Below are positions 11,799 through 21,547 of a stretch of DNA of 64,000 nucleotides, one piece after another. The stretch comes from Plutella xylostella. Taxonomy: Eukaryota > Arthropoda > Insecta > Lepidoptera > Plutellidae. Position numbers and translations under genes: made by a program. Location: positions 4,898,001 to 4,962,000 of the forward strand of contig NC_063987.1 of NCBI RefSeq assembly GCF_932276165.1, written 5' to 3'. Every line of letters starts with the position of its first letter. The stretch's first letter is position 1. The notes beneath the pieces are model-generated. The model did no database searches. It was not told the DNA's origin and worked only from the letters and a program-made list of their open reading frames with translations.

Positions 11799-12050
11799 AG
11801 TTATGTGGCTGAATCTGAACTTACAATTTGAAATAGCAAAATTTTAAATTCGCGATTGGACTCTAGATTACCGTGAGGAGGTTGATATGAGTATTTCCAA
11901 ATTTAAGGTGCAGTCTTCAGATTCAGCCAATATGTTTCTAGTTTTATAGAGATAGATATTTATAATAGTTACATCTTGTCTAGATGCCAGTGACTGTGAG
12001 TAAGTAATCTTTAAAAGATTTCAAAAGATGCGTTGTTAATTTATTGATAT

Positions 12051-12056
12051 AATAAA
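12051..12056 (+). terminator. Polyadenylation signal AATAAA, DIABLO-like gene
   Basis: AATAAA about 250 bp after the stop at 11796-11798. The following 0.8 kb (to 12886) is AT-rich spacer in which no gene is seen. Confidence 0.5.
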
Positions 12057-12886
12057 TCAGTGGTTAAGTAAATATATCTTTTATTTTTCATTGTAGAAGT
12101 TATTGCCAAATTAATAATAGATTTAAATTTCGATGATAAAGATAGGGTTAGTGAGCAAAATACAACTTAGCCTGTGCCTGCGCGGCAGTATAGCTCCCAC
12201 ACGGGCTAATTATGTGCCGAGACTTTAGACAGCTGGTGCCGTGGGTGGCAGACTGACTCCCACGCTAGATTATAAGCTCCCGTGGGTAGCAAATATTGTG
12301 TTAAAATGAAAACATACTTACGAACTTTAATGTAAGATTCTTCTATTTTATATTTGGATTGGGTATTTTTCCACAAGCCTTGCTGGGGATCGATCCATTT
12401 AGGTATCTTTTTTAAACTTCTCCCACCAAATTTTTCGATTGTCCAAATATTCGTATTGTCTTGTGCCCTGAAACATAGAAAACCTCTAAATTATATTTAC
12501 AGGAATGAATACTCCAATAATTTTCAAAATATTGACCAATTTTCCCGAGACAATCGTAGAGAATAAAATCTAAAATAATTTAATCTATTTATGCCAAGGG
12601 CATATCAATATGAGTTGTGTCTGAGATGTAGGTAGGTATGTTACGCTTTCTTGAGAAGCAATTTTCTGATAGAAAACATATAAAACCGAATTCCCATTAC
12701 CTACATAGGTACTCACCTACTTAACTTTACGTTTTACCAAAAGTAAATTTCATTAGTGACAGTAGCTAGTAGGTCCTATTATCCTAGCTACTTATGAAGG
12801 AAAAAATTATAGTTAATGATAAGTACCTACTTACTTAGCTTATTTATCTACCTGAAAATGTGAAAAAAAAACCCATAGTCAAGTTC

Positions 12887-15800
12887 ATGTATATAATGTT
12901 GGTGCGTTGCTTTATGTGGTTGTTACTTATAAATACTGTAACTTACTGTAAAAAGAAGCACAATTTTATGAAAAATGTGAGTAAGTAAGTTCTTATCGTG
13001 TGTACCTAAAATAATACAAAATAAATTCTATGCAACTATGTTGGTGTATGTGAAGGCGTTATGGGAATGCCGCCCAATAAAAAGTACCTATAAGTAGGTA
13101 GAACAAGCAAGCGTAGCTTCGTTGGATGCCCTCCTGTCTGCTGGACCGACGACCTTAGACGGGTGGCCGGTAGTGGCTGGATGAGGAAGGCCGAGGACTG
13201 ATTGTTGTGACGCTGCTTGGGAGAGGCCTATGTCCAGCAGTGGACGACTACGGGCTGATGAAGTTGATATTAGCGAAAAATTTGATGCTTCGTTCTAGCC
13301 ACTTCTAGCCGATCAGCAGAATCAACATGCATCCTACTAATAGGCGAAAGTTTGCGAGTATGTGTGTGTGTGTGTCTGTGTAGGGGAACCCGGGGTAAGA
13401 TGGGGTCGCGGGGTAAGACGGGACCCCCCACATATATGCAAAACTATACATCTTAGGAATCTGAGTAATGAGCCAATAGAAAGGCTTAAATGATTGACCT
13501 TTAGTGCGCCAGTGACACCAGGTGTGAGCGCATGCGTTTTTTGTGTAAGCTCAATTGTTTGTTTTTGCGTAGTGTCCATGTTATTTTTGACCGGTAGAAA
13601 CAACGTCACAACACAGTAAGTAAAACAGTGGCATTTTTGGTAATTTTGTCTTTTTATTTAAGGTTTGGTACGCTTTGTTTAAATATGTGCAAAATCACTT
13701 TAACATTGAAAATATTTTTTTATGAATTCTTTTTATAAAAAATATGACGTGGGGCAAGACGGGGTATTTTTGGAGGGGCAAGATAGGGTACGGATCTTGC
13801 TTGGTTAAGTTTTGTTTTTCTCCAACCCGATATTTAATAATAATAATAAATAATAATAAATTCATTTATTTCAAGTAACCACGGACTCATAATATAAAAC
13901 ATCAAAATTACATTTACACATTAAAAATACAATTTACACATAGAACACAAACAAAATTGGATTAACGGATCAAATTAACAGAAAATTTAAAAACATTCAT
14001 TAGGTACAATAATATTATGCAGTAAAATTTAAAATAAATTATCAATAAGTAAAATAATATAAATAGAAAACAAAGATACTTTTTTTGAATAATATTGTCA
14101 ACGTAAATAAAATTTATATAAAAACAAACATACAAAAAATCATAATAATTAAAATTTAATAATATTATATCTGCCACTGTTCGTTGTGACATGTTTTTGA
14201 CAGCAGTGGCGGATATAAGGACACTCCTCTTTGTTTGCAATCATCGCAAGGACAGTGTTGGCGCTGGCCCGCACCCTCCGTACCAGGGACGCGCAGCGCT
14301 TCCGCACGGTCGCGTGGAAGCAGTCAGTGCGCGCCCACGCGAACATGCCTGAAGCGCTGCAGTAACGGGGCAGCCCCAACACTGCCCTAATAGTCCCTAA
14401 AAGACTTCTGCGTGTAGTTAGCCCACAAGCTGCACGTGTATAATGAGGTACAAAATGCTCGGAAGAGAGTTATTTTTACATTTTGTGAACAACGTGCAAA
14501 CCTGCGAGCCAACATGTTTGCTCTTATCGATAGGGCCCTTCTTTCCCGCTCTATATCAGCACAGTCTTTGAGGTCTGGTGTTAGAACATGCCCAAGGTAT
14601 TTAAAATGTTCCACCCGGTCCAAAGGCACGCCATAAAGTCTGATGGGCGGCACACCGTCGGGACATTTTGAACCGGCCGCAAAGACCATGTATTTGCTTT
14701 TCGGCACATTATATTTCAGACCATGACTCATTGCGTAATCCTCACAGATCCGCAGAAGCTTCCTCAGACCGCAGACCGACGCGCTCAGCAGCACCATGTC
14801 ATCTGCGTAGCTCAAATTGTTTACACATACGCCGTCTACGTGACATCCGACATGCTGCTTGCTAAGCGCGACGATCAGCGCATCCACATATAGATTAAAG
14901 AGTGAGGGGGAGGTTAACCCCCCTTGTCTCACCCCGCACTCCATACCGAAAGACTCGGACATCACGCCCGCCCATCTCACGTTGTTGACCTGGTGCGAGT
15001 ACCAGTACTGAAAAATTGTAACTAGCTCATGAGGCAAGTCGATATCCCTCAGTTTTCCCCATAAGATGTCGTAGGAGACCAGGTCAAAGGCTTTGGAGAG
15101 GTCAAGGAAGCAGGCGTACACCGGAGTCTGTCTATCGGTGTAGTACCTCACTGTGTGCTTTAAACTTAGTATTGCACTCTCAGTTGATAGGTTCGGTCGA
15201 AAACCGAACTGATTACCGTGCAATACCAAGTGATTTTGTAAATGCACATTCAGTAAGGCATCAAAAACCTTCGCAAGGATTGTCGCCAGAGATATGGGCC
15301 TATAGTTATTCATATCTCCAACGTCTCCGGTTTTATTTTTCAAGACAGGCACCACCACCGTAATTAACATCTCAGGAGGTAAGTAAGAGTGTCTAACACA
15401 TAATGTAAAGAACATTGCCAGAACCCTAGATATATGAGGACCCGCGTATTGGAGATGCTCTATGCTGAGACCATCATGACCTGGAGATTTTCCTCTAGAT
15501 ATAGACCTTATGACCTTTGCTATTTCTTTTGCTGTAAAACGAGTACTCATTTTCTGTACATGGGTCTCAACATTGGGCATCGTCCGAGCAGGGCCCAGGG
15601 GAGAATTGATAGTAAACTGGTCCCTAAACAAGTTAGCAATATCCTTCGGGTCACTCACTCCACCAACACTCACCGGGAGACCAGGTCGCGGGTTCATCTT
15701 ACTCGTGGTTTTCCAGAACTTGACATTGTAGAAGGGCTCTAAAAGGGCTACAGGGAAGTTGGCTAAAAAGACTAAGCAGATACTGCCTATGAAGAAGAAT

Positions 15801-17100
15801 TACAACGAAGATGACTGGGTCTACCTCTACTGTGAGGATATCAACAGTCCTACTTTAAATCTAAGGAAAAGTGGGTCGGATTTCAAAGGTGCAGGCGTTG
15901 GGCTCACACTGCTGGTGTTGACGATAAAATCACAGAAGAAGTGTTGTTTGTCTGTTTTGTGCCCCACATAGTATACTTACCCCATCTTACCCCGTACATG
16001 GGGCAAGATGGTTTATTTCCCATTTTTTACATTTTTTAAAATAAGTCAATTGTAATGATTACTTTTTTGGCAAAAGCTGTGCCAAAGTGTTCGTCATTAA
16101 GTTCCTAATGAGCCATAAATAATTGATAACGTTGTGGTTATAAATACCTGTTGTTTTTTTAATTTTCCCTTAGCGACCCCGTCTTACCCCGGGTTCCCCT
16201 ATGTGTTTGTTACTTCTTCACGTCAAAACGGCTCTACCGATTTTAACAAAATTTGGCATGGAGTTAGCTGCTGACACCCTGGATTAACAAATAGGCTACT
16301 TTTTATCGCGGAATTCTCACGGGAAAACTTTTTAAGGCGAAGCGAAGCTCACGATAGGGGCTAGTTATGTTTAAATTTCAGAAACGGTGCCTAGAAGCGT
16401 ACGCCTGCACGCACTCGGGCGCGCGGCAGTGCGGGCGGGAGCCGCGGGCGCGCGAGCTGCGCTGGTTCCTCGACACCTGCGACATGACGGAGTACAACTG
16501 TCAGTACAGGCGATGTAAGTTTTGACTCGCATGGTAACACAACACGTGATTTTTTTTAATACAATTTAATGGTTTATAAAAAATATGTAGTTAAGTACCT
16601 ATCTCTAGACCGCGAAACTGAAGTGGGACAGGGCTAGGCACGTCTGCCGTATGCAGCCGGATAGGGAGGCTAAAATGACACCGAATGGATACTCGATAAC
16701 GGCCGCCGGCGCAGGGGCAGACCCAGAAAAATATGAAATCAGGAGGTCATGGACAGGGATAGGTGGAAGGCCCAAGGAGAGACCTTAGACGAGAAGAGGG
16801 GCACAATCGAATAAAAAAAAACAATTTTTAGGCACCAACATATCCTACTTAGGTACCTACATAGGTATATTTAACTGTAAGCGTAACATAAGTATTAAAA
16901 GATAAAGAGCCTTTTCGCTACTTTTAGCGAAAAGGCTCTTTATCTCAATCGATCTCTTCCAGGAAACCTTAGGTTGAAACTTACTTATTGTTATTTAAGT
17001 ACTTTGTATTGTGAGTAAATTAGATTTTGTTTTCTTTATTTCAGCATTTGAACCAGTACCGAGGACGAATTGTGCCCACGTTCCCATAAAGCTGCAATAG
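12887..17100 (+). CDS. Kazal-like secreted protein 1
   Basis: Three exons join in frame into 92 residues: 12887-12976 (signal peptide, MYIMLVRCFMWLLLI), 16382-16514 (Kazal domain) and 17045-17100 (tail). The domain has spacing C-x5-C-x7-C-x15-C-x6-C-x14-C, with F three residues before the fourth Cys. This resembles agrin/follistatin-type Kazal domains, though the third-to-fourth Cys loop is longer than usual. Intron phases are 0 then 1, as in the four genes that follow. The first exon is placed by its signal peptide and a GTGAGT donor; it is 3.4 kb away because a TIR element with a LINE inside it sits in intron 1. Likely an extracellular protease inhibitor or disulfide-rich peptide; the exact function is not known. 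Confidence 0.66.
13087..13262 (+). mobile_element. 3' end of an RTE-type LINE, relic
   Basis: A short fragment translates in part to the C-terminus common to lepidopteran RTE-type LINEs (GSGWMRKAEDR, LGEAYVQQWTT). Shifts occur upstream, and it ends in the usual GGGCTGATGA. It is 5'-truncated and dead, and lies in intron 1 of Kazal-like gene 1. Confidence 0.7.
13383..16199. mobile_element. TA-flanked TIR element (pogo-like?) interrupted by a LINE
   Basis: The left end GGGGAACCCGGGGTAAGATG and the right end are inverted copies over about 28 bp with one mismatch (GGGTAAGATGGGGTCGC against GGGTAAGACGGGGTCGC). They are flanked by TA at 13381-13382 and 16200-16201. Further copies of a GGGGCAAGATGGG-type word lie just inside both ends. 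A short frame at 15759-15971 (NYNEDDWVYLYCEDI) may be the C-terminus of a pogo-type transposase; this is tentative. A minus-strand LINE occupies most of the interior. The whole nest is in intron 1 of Kazal-like gene 1. Confidence 0.75.
13830..15745 (-). mobile_element. Truncated non-LTR retrotransposon (LINE) nested in the TIR element
   Basis: A minus-strand frame of 436 codons (15697-14387) carries reverse-transcriptase blocks: SPGHDGLS, NNYRPISLATILAK, FGFRPNLSTESA, FLDLSKAFDLV, GLTSPSLFNLYVDALI and the catalytic YADD. A frame break near 14387 is followed by the C-terminal part in a second frame (14382-14149). The 3' end is a simple AAT-repeat tail near 13833-13863. No endonuclease remains. 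It is a recent but inactive insertion; the clade is not assigned. Confidence 0.85.
16610..16815 (+). mobile_element. LINE 3' fragment
   Basis: Plus-strand remnant whose frames give pieces such as KLKWDRARHVCRMQPDREAK, typical of the C-terminal tail of RTE/CR1-like LINE polyproteins. It has frame breaks and no 5' part. It is located in intron 2 of Kazal-like gene 1. Confidence 0.55.
16901..16944. repeat. Perfect 19 bp hairpin
   Basis: Arms 16901-16919 (GATAAAGAGCCTTTTCGCT) and 16926-16944 are exact inverted copies with a 6 nt loop. It lies just after the LINE fragment in intron 2 of Kazal-like gene 1. It could be a snap-back footprint or the core of a small foldback element. Confidence 0.7.
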
Positions 17101-17485
17101 TTTACAAAACAAGAAAGTTTCCGATGATATCGTCGACACAGGATGTTTTGTTTCTTAGAAGTAGGCAATAGTATCTAAGTAGTTAGTGTCTACAATGCTG
17201 CACCTACCTACATATTTCCGACTAAGTACCACATATCGTCATAGTAAAGGCTTGGAGCATGTCGTCTATGAAGAACATTTTCGGTGTGTCTATTCAAATT
17301 TATAATTAATTAAACAGTTTAATGTAATACCTAAAGTACCTACTTACAGACATTATAGCACCTGGGGAAACCTGTCCATAATAATAATGAACGTTTACTA
17401 ATATTTTTATATTACATCGAAGACATCCTAAGTTTTCATCTTGTTCATTTGCTCGATGCATAGGGCTGGTTTCTCATCTACCTTT

Positions 17486-18691
17486 ATGGCTGGCCTATGT
17501 GGACGATTTGGTCAGTATAAGCCGAGGGTTGAAGATATTTTTTTAATTTTCATAACCATACGTTGTTTTCAGTCGTGACAGTTATCTTGGCCACTGTTTG
17601 GGCCGTGTCGTGCCACGGGCCGCCACAGGATCGAGACAAGGAAGACATCGCCATGGGGCGGAAGGTAAAAAAGGTGACACTATGATATCCTGTTTGAGAA
17701 TATTTAGGCACTTCTTGCTTGTTTTAATTAAAGGGTCAACACCCACAGATACACAGATATATTTATGTAACCTAATTTAAAAAAACCGCCCAAGACGAAA
17801 CGGCAGATAAAAGCGTAGAGGCGTCTGGTGAAGCTTAAAGCTATTCAGTGAGTATAGTTCTACCGTGTCTAAGCGCTAGCGTGTTTCAAAAAACTTTCAA
17901 TTTAGCTTTTGCTTAGGGATTATACTGAAACACCCTACGAGTAGATAGATATCATTTAAGTTTATTCATTCTTAAGCATCTATATTTTCCCTCTTAGTAT
18001 TTGAGGACCCCGGATGCAGGCGCTGGAAGGCCCTAGAGCTGAAGCTCGGGCAAGGAGGTGATCCTTAAAGACCCGAAACGACGACTCTGTGTAGGCCACT
18101 GTACATTTTTATCAAATTTTCCTCTACAGATGGGCGGCAAATGGTGTGGCATGGCCAAGTCGTGCAACCACGACCGCGTGCCGGTGTGCGGGGCGTCCCA
18201 CGCCGGCGACGTCGTGGGGTTCCGGGACCTCTGCGACATGTTCGACTTCAACTGCATCCGGAGACGCAGTCAGTAACACACACAGACATACTAATACACT
18301 CACCGTTATTTTTTTTGATATCCGAAAGGATTGAACTCAATAGAGAAATCTATATCATAGCAGTAACTAGCATGCCCAACAATAAGGAATTCTAGGGATC
18401 TGAGAATAAAGTATATTAGAATAAAGTAGACTTTACCCTATTTGTGTCTTACACCATCCATTCGTAAAGGTTGTCTCGAAGAGTTGTTATGTAAAATTAT
18501 TAATTAGTTCTTGGTGAAAGTATAAATAAAGAGTAAGTAGTCAATCTATCATCATCATCATCTAGGTACCTACCTATAAACCTCTTAATGTTTTATGTTT
18601 GTTTGCAGATTACAAGCAGACGAACTGCCCCATCGACAAGTCTATGCTCACCGTGTCTCGGCGACCCACCAGCAGTTACTATGACGATTAA
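17486..18691 (+). CDS. Kazal-like secreted protein 2
   Basis: Four exons join in frame into 112 residues: 17486-17510, 17573-17664, 18130-18268 and 18609-18691. The first two encode a signal peptide (MAGLCGRF joined to VVTVILATVWAVSC) and a short charged linker (PPQDRDKEDIAMGRK). The third is the Kazal-like domain (C-x5-C-x7-C-x14-C-x6-C), with VPVCG at the third Cys. The tail exon gives the sixth Cys (TNCP) and ends RRPTSSYYDD. The first exon (25 bp) and the 62 bp intron are inferred; the same tiny-first-exon, phase-1 layout occurs in Kazal-like gene 4, which supports it. The start is therefore less certain than the rest. Confidence 0.62.
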
Positions 18692-19168
18692 TTACCTACC
18701 TACTTCAATTACACTTTTATAGCAGACATATTATAGATTATAGGTAGTTATAGGTTCATAAATTTAATACAATATTGTAGGTTTATCTTATCTTACCTAG
18801 AATACCTATTTAATGTAGGTGCCTAATCCGGGCCTGTATACGTAATATATTCAGTTTAGATTTAAAACTTTTATTACTAGACTTAATGCAATAAACCTAC
18901 TTACTTATTAATAAAATATACTTACATAGAACTGAATTGCTAACAACTCCAATGTTTAATTTTATTATCCTCTAGAGTTAATTAATTAAAATTATCTAGT
19001 AGGGTTTTATAAGTAAAGACCTATACTTATCCATTACTAGTACCACTAGTACAGTAATCGTTATTGTGAAATCCGAAATAACAAAGTCTTTGGCATGTCT
19101 TTGGGTCAAATGTGCAAATAAAAGGTTTTCAGTGCAACGCTCTAGCAGGCATTTTTGCAAATACCTTA

Positions 19169-19524
19169 GGGGCCGTCCATTAATCACGTGAGGTCGTTTT
19201 TCTCATTTTTTGACCCCCCCCTCCCCCCTGGTGATATTTGGTGAGGTTTGGGACCAACCCCCCCTCCCCCCCCTGGATCACGTGTATTTTTTTGGAAGTC
19301 TATGTAAAGGAAATTTTTGACTAGAAAAAATATAGGTCATACTACAAATCGTTAAAATTTTTGCGCCGTCCAAAATATCGGTTCAGAAATACCTAATTTT
19401 TGACAAAAAATTAATACACGTGATGTCTAACGAGAACCCCCCCTCCCTCCTCGTGATGTTTCGTGAGGTTTTCAGTACCCCCTCCCCCCCCCCTTTGAGC
19501 CTCACGTGATTAATGGACGGCCCC
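19169..19524. mobile_element. MITE with GGGGCCGTCCATTAATCACG ends
   Basis: Inverted ends of about 24 bp (GGGGCCGTCCATTAATCACG followed by TGAG) are flanked by TTA on both sides (19166-19168 and 19525-19527). The inside has C-rich runs (CCCCCCTCCCCC) on both halves. There is no coding capacity. The 3 bp TTA duplication suits the Harbinger group but could fit others. Confidence 0.82.
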
Positions 19525-20309
19525 TTATACTTACTATAAGTACTTACCGGATGTTGCATGATTGGTAAGTAAAGGGCTTACTCAGCTCTTCATATTAAAC
19601 TTTTGGAAATTCGGGATAAAATAATACTTCCCACTGTTAAAAACTCAATTGAACACAAAATTATAATTAGGTACTCTGGGAGTTTCTTTCAGACTCATAA
19701 TCTTGTTGTTTAACAAATTATTGCAAAATTTTACCTTGAATCAATGATGAATCTGAATCAACAAAGTTTCTATGGATACTCGTACTTTATTACTTCTATG
19801 AGATTAAGCAAATTTCTCTAATTTTTAAAAGTCGAAGTTAGGGCAAAACTGGTTCAGAATTACTGGGTCAGCCCCTTTTGGCTTATTAGTCTTATTACCC
19901 TACCCTTTTTTAACATCCTTTGTGTATATCCCCATATAAATAAATATAGTTATAAGTATATTACAGATAATATGTTACAGTAATAATTATTTACTTAATT
20001 TCAGGTACTTAGTTACCTAAGTGTAAGTACCTACTAAGGAGTCGTTCCTGAGACTTCTATATAGCTAGGTAAATATATCTATTTCCACGAACCTAGAACA
20101 ATGAAGTTAAGAAGGTATCTACTTAGGTATCGACTTTCCTAAAATATTAGCACTACATCCTCCGTAAGGCCTGTATTATCATATCATACTCTTCACATAA
20201 ACATTTCCATTGTTCCTATCCTAACACACATCATTTTAATCGCTAGACTTCTTAACGAGAGCTCTATGACAGAGCTTTATATAAAATCGAAAAGCAAATA
20301 TCTGGCTAA
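19525..20309. other. AT-rich spacer, no gene seen
   Basis: Between the MITE and Kazal-like gene 3. I see no exon or clear repeat. A TATA-like word (TATATAAAA) at 20278-20286 is only about 25 bp before the ATG of the next gene. If it is a real promoter element, the leader would be very short. Confidence 0.4.
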
Positions 20310-21306
20310 ATGGGATACAAATATGGTTCTAGAAATGTTTTATTGCTACTCGTATTCTGCTGTTTAATCATACTTCCCAGCCACGCCCATATCAACATGG
20401 ATGTTCGTATGTTGGTAAGTCCCTTTATTAAGTAGGTACTTACCTGATTTAAAAAGTAAATCGATCATTTGAAAACTTCATCATATTCTTCATCGGCCAA
20501 TTCTTTCTTCCACTGCTGTAGTTTGGTATTTCAAGATATCACTGATGTGCTGTCCTCGGTCTTCCATCCAACCACTATACCTGTACTACACAGTTGATAA
20601 CCTAGTGCGTTAGGGTATGCTTTCATCATCATCATCAGCCCGTAGTCGCCTCTCCGAAGCAGCGCCACAACACCCACACCTGTCTTACCACTTCAGCTTG
20701 CAGATTTGGATACTCGAGTTCTCTTACGAATTAGTACCTACCTCATTTCTGATATGGTCCTATAGGACTATAGAGAAACACCAAGCAATAAGCTCTCTCC
20801 ATTGCCCGTTGAGCGGTTTTAAATCGGTGGACCAGTCCAACCGGGGTAGTAGGGTATGCCTTGAGAATTCTTAACCAGTCGTTGTCTTCCCCAGTCAGAG
20901 CTGAAGGGTATCTGCGAGGTGGCGTACAGCTGCTACCACGACCAGGTGCTGATCTGCGGCCAGTCCGTGAGCCAAGCGCGGACCTTCTTAGACCTGTGCG
21001 ACATGTACGAGTACGCCTGCGAGTATAGCTTGGGTAAGGGCCAGTATAGTATGGGTAAAGCCGAGTACAGCTTGGGTAAGGGCCAGTACAGTATGGGTAA
21101 GGGCGAGTACAGTGTGGGTAAGGGCCAGTAAAGTATGTGTGAGGGCGAGTATAGTATGGTATCGCTAGCGGTAAAGTAGCCAATTTTGTTTTTATTTGTT
21201 CAATTTATAATGGTAGATATTCAACCTGTATTTTTCAGTTTTCAGGCACGTTAAAGATGACGATAGCTGCCCAAACGAAAGAGATTTGGATATCAACGTC
21301 GGCTAA
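20310..21306 (+). CDS. Kazal-like secreted protein 3, with a splice-donor minisatellite
   Basis: Three exons give 103 residues in the shortest form: 20310-20414, 20895-21033 and 21239-21306. Exon 1 is a signal peptide (MGYKYGSRNVLLLLVFCCL). Exon 2 is the Kazal-like domain (C-x5-C-x7-C-x13-C-x6-C). Exon 3 supplies the sixth Cys (DDDSCPNERDLDINVG). The acceptor at 21238 is chosen over the one at 21245 because only it keeps the conserved Cys tail. The end of exon 2 lies in a 21 bp tandem array in which the donor GGGTAAGG recurs every 21 bp, so longer forms with YSxGKGx repeats are possible. Residues 1-25 suggest secretion. A 275 bp part of the gene (20687-20961) is copied into the transposon downstream. 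Confidence 0.68.
21021..21160 (+). repeat. 21 bp minisatellite spanning the exon 2 donor
   Basis: About six tandem units of 21 bp alternate GAGTAYAGCTTGGGTAAGGGC-like and CAGTAYAGTATGGGTAAGGGC-like forms (each shown only to 20-21 bp). GT donors fall at 21034, 21055, 21076, 21097 and 21118. Read through, it encodes repeats of YSLGKGQ/YSMGKGE up to a stop in the fifth to sixth unit. Because 21 is a multiple of 3, every one of these five donors keeps phase 1. Confidence 0.85.
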
Positions 21307-21547
21307 GTACCTACCTACAATATCTTAAGTAATAAATTAATATTGAAACAAATTCGTTTTTAAATAAAAGTTAGTTAAGTAATTGGCGTCTCACTTAAAT
21401 CTATGTATACCTACCTACTTAAGTATACTTCGGACACTTCTTAACATATAACTTTATCTATCAAATTACTATTCACTTATTATAAAACAACGTTACAATA
21501 AAATCAATACAACAGTATCAAGATCAAGACCCTGAAATTGTTATGTA

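Noticed and set aside
13337..13609. 90-codon minus-strand frame
   Set aside because: It crosses the border of the TIR element and is rich in TH repeats from a GT microsatellite; no support.
21239..21306. Alternative acceptor at 21245 for the last exon of Kazal-like gene 3
   Set aside because: It shifts the frame and loses the conserved tail cysteine, whereas the acceptor at 21238 gives DDDSCPNERD and a stop in register with the other genes.
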